A stretch of 64,000 nt of DNA from CBDDBX01 sp965225955. Its GTDB lineage: Bacteria > Acidobacteriota > Aminicenantia > UBA2199. Location of the stretch: assembly GCA_965225955.1 (NCBI GenBank), contig CBDDBX010000018.1:62001-126000 (forward strand), written 5' to 3'. The translations under genes were made by a program, and so were the position numbers. Positions 59,831 through 64,000 of the stretch are shown here, piece after piece (the first letter of the stretch is position 1; the number at the start of each line of letters is the position of its first letter). A model generated the notes under the pieces. The model was not told where the DNA came from. It made no database searches and saw only the letters and a program-made list of their open reading frames with translations.

Positions 59831-60653
59831 CGAAACTTTACTACAAATCAGAAAGCTGACCATTACCCATAAGAAAAAGAATATTCTGAATAAAATAGAC
59901 CTGGATATAACAAAAGGAGAAATAATCCTTCTTGCCGGAAAGAACGGATCCGGCAAGAGCACTCTTCTTAAAACAATTGCCGGAGTTTCTGTTCAGGATA
60001 CAGGATCAATTACATTCAACACAGATAGCAGGAAAAATAGTATTGGATTTCTTTCAGATAACTGTTCAATGTACTCAGATTTCTCTATTAAAGAGATGAT
60101 TAAACTTCACTGCAGAATTCATGATATCAGAGACTTCAACTGTCATATTCTGGACAGATTCCTCCCGGACAGAAGCAAAAAAATCAAATCCCTGTCAACA
60201 GGAATGAAAGCAATACTACTACTATCTCTTATTATTGCTCAGAAACCTTCTATGATACTAATTGACGAAATTCTTCAGCACATTGATCCCTATGTAAGAG
60301 ACACAATTCTAAATCAACTCCTCGATATGGCGGTGGAACACAACACAACAATTATAGTAGTCAACCATTTCACTGGAGATATAGAGAGAATACCAGACAG
60401 AATCATATTAATGGAGGAAGGGAAAATCCCTCTGGACTCAACACCAGACAATCTATTGGAAAAATGCAGAAAAATTGTTTCCAGAGACAAAATTGTTGTT
60501 AAAGATCTTCCAATTATTCACTGCAAAGAGGACGGCCATTTCAAAGAATACTACCTATACCCTGTTGAAGAATCTTTTCAACATCAGAACATGGAAAAAG
60601 CGACTCTTTCAGAAATTATTTCAGCCCTTATCGGAGGTTACTATGTTAATTAA
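59823..60653 (+). CDS. ABC transporter ATP-binding protein
   Basis: 276 residues. Walker A AGKNGSGKST (38-47), a Q-loop region SDNCSMYSDFSIKEM, signature LSTGMK (usually LSGGQ), and Walker B MILIDEIL followed by QHIDP. The D-loop and H-loop (VVNHFTG, about 178) are present. The final 70 residues are an accessory domain. It pairs with the permease that starts inside its last 11 bases. Confidence 0.93.
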   Translation: MINETLLQIRKLTITHKKKNILNKIDLDITKGEIILLAGKNGSGKSTLLKTIAGVSVQDTGSITFNTDSRKNSIGFLSDNCSMYSDFSIKEMIKLHCRIHDIRDFNCHILDRFLPDRSKKIKSLSTGMKAILLLSLIIAQKPSMILIDEILQHIDPYVRDTILNQLLDMAVEHNTTIIVVNHFTGDIERIPDRIILMEEGKIPLDSTPDNLLEKCRKIVSRDKIVVKDLPIIHCKEDGHFKEYYLYPVEESFQHQNMEKATLSEIISALIGGYYVN

Positions 60654-62421
60654 GGAACTCAAATCAGCCACAAAAAAGCTACTAACATTAACAGCTCTTA
60701 TATCAATCACATTAATATTCATAAATAGGTATAACCTGGCTAATGTCAGCCTTGACCTTACCCCTACTCTTATTCTTGGAATACTCAAAATAATAGTAAC
60801 CATAAGCGCCATAGCAATGGGGTTAACTCTATTCAGCGAAGAATATAGTCAGAATGCAGAAAATTACCTTTTCTCAAATCAGACATCACGTATGCTAATA
60901 TTAAGAAATAAAATTACTGCAATCATTATACTAATAGGGTCATCACTAATCTTAATATCATTAACAGAGAACATCTGGTTTCCCCCAGGAACTGAAAAAT
61001 TAACAGTTAATACAATTCTTCCGTCATCAATGTTTCTGTTTCTGATTATGTGCATATTTTTCACAATCCCTTTCTCTTATTTCAGAAACACTGCAATAAA
61101 AACTATTGGATTTGCAGCATTTCTGGCTATATTAACTCCATCACTCCAGATACTTGGTAACTTTGTAATATCTATTAAATATTCAGCATTCTCTGCATCA
61201 AAAAGCTTTTTCTTATCTCTACTAGGAGACCACCCTGTTTCATTAGTAATAATACTCCTTATACTTTCCGGCATGCTCTACTACCCATTTATATCCGGCT
61301 TCAGACGCTCCGGCGGAATATCCGGCAGATACAGCTATTTTTTCTTTAAGAATCTTGCAAAAACTCTACCAGTTGCAGTAGTTGCAATTTCAGTAACAAT
61401 ATACGTATCCTTTATCAGCAGCATAAGTCCCAGTTATTTTTACTACCTGCTCAGGAATGGAAATCTTGTTACAACCAGTTACTACTCACAACCGGAAATA
61501 GATGGCAAAAAAATAGATATTCCTGGTACTACAATTTCTGTAACAGGTGAAAATACCCCTTATTTTCTACAAATCAAAGATACATTCTCCCCAAATATTT
61601 TCAGCTACAACCCTTCATCTATGAAAATAAATAAACTATACAGCAGCAATAAGAGAATGCTCTCTTTCCACCTGAAACATTTCCAGCACTACATTATGCT
61701 TTTCACTGAAGAAGAAAATGACGCAATAGTTCTTAAAATAATTGATACAAAACTGGGAAAGGTTAATACCTGGCCTGTTAAGACAGGTAATAAAAAACCA
61801 CAATCAATAAACATTATCAAAACAAACAGAATCGGAACTGATACCATCGACATGATAATATCTGTCATGTATCCTTCAAACTTCAGGAAACACATCTTTC
61901 ACCTGAAAGACAGAAAACCTTTGGTTCCTCTCGGTGAATCTATAAAATACCCAAGGGTCTGCAATAATTACCTTATCACCTTTACGCACAAAAGCATCTC
62001 TTTCAAAGATTTATCCACTCCTTCAGCGCCATCCAGAACTATAGAGGGTAATTTTGAACCTGGCCAGAACTATATGAGAGGTAACTATCCTGTAATAAAT
62101 AACAGTAACAACATCTACTGCCTGAGGGACAAAAAGCATCTTGTAACAATCGCCCCCATAACCGGAGAGACCAAAACAATCTACTCCTCCCATAAACCCG
62201 GCATATACCTGACTCTATATTCAGCTCCGAATAACAGATTTATACTAATCACTTCAGTTTCAGGTAATAATGAACAGAAAATACATAAAGTATCTGGCAA
62301 TAAGGTTCAGCTTATAAAGCACTTAAAAGAACAGGCTATTATAAGAGTTATGACAAACGGGATTATTATAAGGCAGTCTGATAAAATTTCTACAGAAACA
62401 TGGGAAACTCTGAACATGTAA
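60643..62421 (+). CDS. ABC permease with large extracytoplasmic propeller-like domain
   Basis: 592 residues from ATG 60643 with GGAGG 7 bases upstream; the longer frame from 60475 overlaps the ATPase. About six membrane helices lie in residues 15-255 (ABC2-type, including LILGILKIIVTISAIAMGLTLFSEEYSQ). From about 270 to 592 follows a beta-rich soluble domain with repeated strand groups (HFQHYIMLFTEEENDAIVLKII, YLITFTHKSISFKDLS, FILITSVSGNNEQKIHKVSGN) that looks like a degenerate beta-propeller. This fused domain is unusual for a Ytr-type permease and may bind the substrate or an envelope partner. Confidence 0.8.
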   Translation: MLIKELKSATKKLLTLTALISITLIFINRYNLANVSLDLTPTLILGILKIIVTISAIAMGLTLFSEEYSQNAENYLFSNQTSRMLILRNKITAIIILIGSSLILISLTENIWFPPGTEKLTVNTILPSSMFLFLIMCIFFTIPFSYFRNTAIKTIGFAAFLAILTPSLQILGNFVISIKYSAFSASKSFFLSLLGDHPVSLVIILLILSGMLYYPFISGFRRSGGISGRYSYFFFKNLAKTLPVAVVAISVTIYVSFISSISPSYFYYLLRNGNLVTTSYYSQPEIDGKKIDIPGTTISVTGENTPYFLQIKDTFSPNIFSYNPSSMKINKLYSSNKRMLSFHLKHFQHYIMLFTEEENDAIVLKIIDTKLGKVNTWPVKTGNKKPQSINIIKTNRIGTDTIDMIISVMYPSNFRKHIFHLKDRKPLVPLGESIKYPRVCNNYLITFTHKSISFKDLSTPSAPSRTIEGNFEPGQNYMRGNYPVINNSNNIYCLRDKKHLVTIAPITGETKTIYSSHKPGIYLTLYSAPNNRFILITSVSGNNEQKIHKVSGNKVQLIKHLKEQAIIRVMTNGIIIRQSDKISTETWETLNM

Positions 62422-62614
62422 ACAGAAAACTCATACTGAATAACCCGTAATTGTTAATATAGAAACCGGATTACCTGTATTCTGAACAACTATCATTCTG
62501 GAATTTTCCCTGGAAATTAAACAGAAAAGTGGTATTCTGTCAACAGCTTTTTTTTGAAACATTGACTAGTTATCAAACAGACGGATTTCTCTCTAATATA
62601 TCAGTTAGAGGTAT
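62422..62614. other. Gap after ABC operon
   Basis: 193 bases with no gene, clear terminator or repeat recognised. It separates the convergent ABC permease and double-HTH genes. Confidence 0.4.
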
Positions 62615-63004
62615 TTAATGCTTCTCCCTGATATTCATACCGTATCTCTTAATTTTATTGTAGAGAGTAAGCCTTGATATTCCAAGTAACTCAGAAGCCT
62701 TTTTAACGTTATTACCTGTTGCAAAGAGGGCCTGGGAGATATGTTCTCTTTCTACATCATCCAGGGAAGCAATCTGTCTGGTTTGAGCTTTAACTCCCCA
62801 GATACGAATCTCTCCGATATCCAGAAAATTGCATATTTTAACCAGTGATTTCAGCGGCAGAGCCTGCTTTTGCCTCATAAACAGGCTGATTGAGGATTCA
62901 AGAATTCCGGTTCCCCGAGCTACAATCTTCTGGTTAATACCTAACTCAACGATTCTTCTTTTAATCTCAGCCGCAAGCTGAACTTCTGTCTCTGTAAGTG
63001 CCAT
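62615..63004 (-). CDS. Double-HTH regulator (Cro-like plus Fis-type)
   Basis: 129 residues. The N-terminal part (about 8-68) reads as an XRE/Cro-like helix-turn-helix (NQKIVARGTGILESSISLFMRQKQALPLKSLVKICNFLDI). The C-terminal part (about 83-126) is a Fis-type HTH_8 (ISQALFATGNNVKKASELLGISRLTLYNKIKRYGM), as at the ends of sigma54 activators, but no AAA+ domain is present. The likely role is as a small DNA-bending or enhancer-type regulator. No ribosome site is strong. Confidence 0.75.
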   Translation of the reverse strand: MALTETEVQLAAEIKRRIVELGINQKIVARGTGILESSISLFMRQKQALPLKSLVKICNFLDIGEIRIWGVKAQTRQIASLDDVEREHISQALFATGNNVKKASELLGISRLTLYNKIKRYGMNIREKH

Positions 63005-63268
63005 AGTATTAAATTATCATTATAATTCTGTTTTAACAACTTTATTGTTCATTTTATATCAAAAAATTTTTTTCACTTTAAAAGACCTTTCTGAAAGACA
63101 ACTTTTTTCTGTAACAGGCAGTCCACAAAAGCTCTTTGCACTCTTTTCTGTCAAGTTTAAAAACACTGAAACCTCTCTTACATCTTCCTGCCTTTTTATT
63201 AAGAACAGATGGAGTTTTTTTGAAAAAGAGCTACTATGTATTTTTTGAAAATTCTTAGGAGATTTAAA
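63005..63268. other. Intergenic region between divergent genes
   Basis: 264 bases, very AT-rich, with runs of T at the left end. A promoter for the barrel gene is expected, but no clean pair of boxes was picked out. An open frame at 63045-63248 has no ribosome site or family likeness. Confidence 0.4.
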
Positions 63269-63946
63269 ATGAAAAAGAGTTTTTTCTTAATGCTTTTCAC
63301 CATATTATCAATATGCTGCACACTTAATGCTCAATCCCCTTATCAATATAATAAAGGCACCTGGATTATATTATCAGATCTTAACCTGACTCTTGGATCA
63401 GATCATAAAAATACAGGCATTCTTATAGAAACCGGAACAAAACTCAACAGCACAGCAGATCTCGGTATTATTGCCGGCTACAATAGAAACTCTACAGATA
63501 GCGGTAACTATGAGTTTGTTACTGCAATAACAACTCTGGGAATCAGAGCAGGGAAACTCATAAAGCTCTCTTTTGGGAAACTCAGATCACGAGTGGATTT
63601 TGCGGCTTATGCCTCTATCTTCAGACCAGACAACAGTGTAAGATTTGCTACAAATCAGATCACTGTTGGTAATAATGGGTATACCTTTTTAAATTTCAAG
63701 TTGAAATACTTTGTCTTTCAACCAATAAAAACAGGCTCCCGACTAAAAATTTTCCCTGGTATAGGAGTTGAAACAAGATATAGTTCTTCATCAGATAAAG
63801 AGGTTAACAACAGAAAAGAATTTAACATGCGGTTGTTCATGAAAGTCCCTTTTATATTCAAACTTAGCAGAAAATTATCTGTTATAGCCGAGCCATCCTT
63901 TTATACAGGAAACTCAGTTTATCTGAAAACCGGTATATCATTCTGA
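63269..63946 (+). CDS. Small outer-membrane beta-barrel protein
   Basis: 225 residues from ATG 63269 with AGGAGA upstream; the frame from 63236 adds an unlikely extension. The signal peptide ends at LNAQ. The body is alternating strands with aromatic girdle residues (GTWIILSDLNLTLGSD, TKLNSTADLGIIAGYNRNSTDSG, YTFLNFKLKYFVFQP) and it ends VYLKTGISF with a terminal phenylalanine. It resembles OmpX/OmpW-size barrels. The function is unknown. Confidence 0.75.
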   Translation: MKKSFFLMLFTILSICCTLNAQSPYQYNKGTWIILSDLNLTLGSDHKNTGILIETGTKLNSTADLGIIAGYNRNSTDSGNYEFVTAITTLGIRAGKLIKLSFGKLRSRVDFAAYASIFRPDNSVRFATNQITVGNNGYTFLNFKLKYFVFQPIKTGSRLKIFPGIGVETRYSSSSDKEVNNRKEFNMRLFMKVPFIFKLSRKLSVIAEPSFYTGNSVYLKTGISF

Positions 63947-64000
63947 TAAAGTACTGACTTAAAAGGCTTCAGATAAAACTACAGAATGGCGTAATTCCTT

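Overview
The window is AT-rich DNA, densely coded on both strands, from a diderm (Gram-negative type) bacterium. The evidence is a TonB-dependent receptor, three other outer-membrane or exported barrel-like proteins, several lipobox lipoproteins and MurJ. Oxygen-sensitive iron-sulfur enzymes are common: ThiH, an SPL-like radical SAM protein and a B12-binding radical SAM protein. The phylum cannot be settled from these genes. Promoters look sigma70-like (TTGACA/TATAAT) and most genes have good Shine-Dalgarno sites. No rRNA, tRNA, CRISPR array, prophage or complete insertion sequence was seen. One REP-associated (Y1) transposase gene opens the window.

Layout. 0-7.6 kb: RAYT-like transposase, exported TlpA-like thioredoxin lipoprotein, exported HExxH metallopeptidase, thiSGH operon, larE. 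7.7-12.5 kb: sensor kinase and PhoB-type regulator, a Pho-box-like site, TonB receptor, MTA/SAH-type nucleosidase. 12.5-20.5 kb (mostly minus): stand-alone response regulator, PutP symporter, a tetR-GNAT-serine hydrolase operon with its operator, a PilZ protein, a DMT transporter and an ArsR repressor. 20.8-25.5 kb: RND exporter, LolA-like protein and outer-membrane barrel, whose promoter carries the same AATATT-N2-AATATT palindrome as the arsR promoter. 25.5-36.5 kb: calcium-binding-like protein, lipoproteins, CbiA, PepSY-like protein, degenerate deformylase, SPL-like radical SAM, TSUP permease, asd-aminotransferase operon, Crp-type regulator. 36.5-42 kb: secreted C1 peptidase, iscR-iscS-iscU with its operator, membrane zinc peptidase, SDR epimerase. 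42-50 kb: a 1164-residue beta-propeller/Fn3-like surface protein, a TerB/SPFH/zinc-ribbon membrane operon, murJ. 50-57 kb: lipoprotein, ParD-like antitoxin overlapping map, a molybdenum-storage-protein homologue with a small partner gene, YfcC-type carrier, glycosyltransferase, ECF sigma/anti-sigma/YbjQ operon. 57.5-64 kb: B12 radical SAM, GntR(YtrA)-ABC operon with operator, double-HTH regulator, outer-membrane barrel.

Three signals cut across the genes. First, a 9-10 base motif (GGGGACAGGC / GCCTGTCCCC) occurs 19 times between 2.5 and 44.3 kb and not at all afterwards. Intergenic copies read GCCTGTCCC toward a downstream gene. All but one of the intragenic copies read GGGACAGG in the coding sense. 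At least one intergenic copy supplies a promoter -35 box. Second, several genes lacking a Shine-Dalgarno site have a -10 box ending only 6 bases before the ATG, which suggests leaderless mRNAs. Third, palindromic operators next to tetR, arsR, iscR and gntR genes point to local autoregulated circuits.
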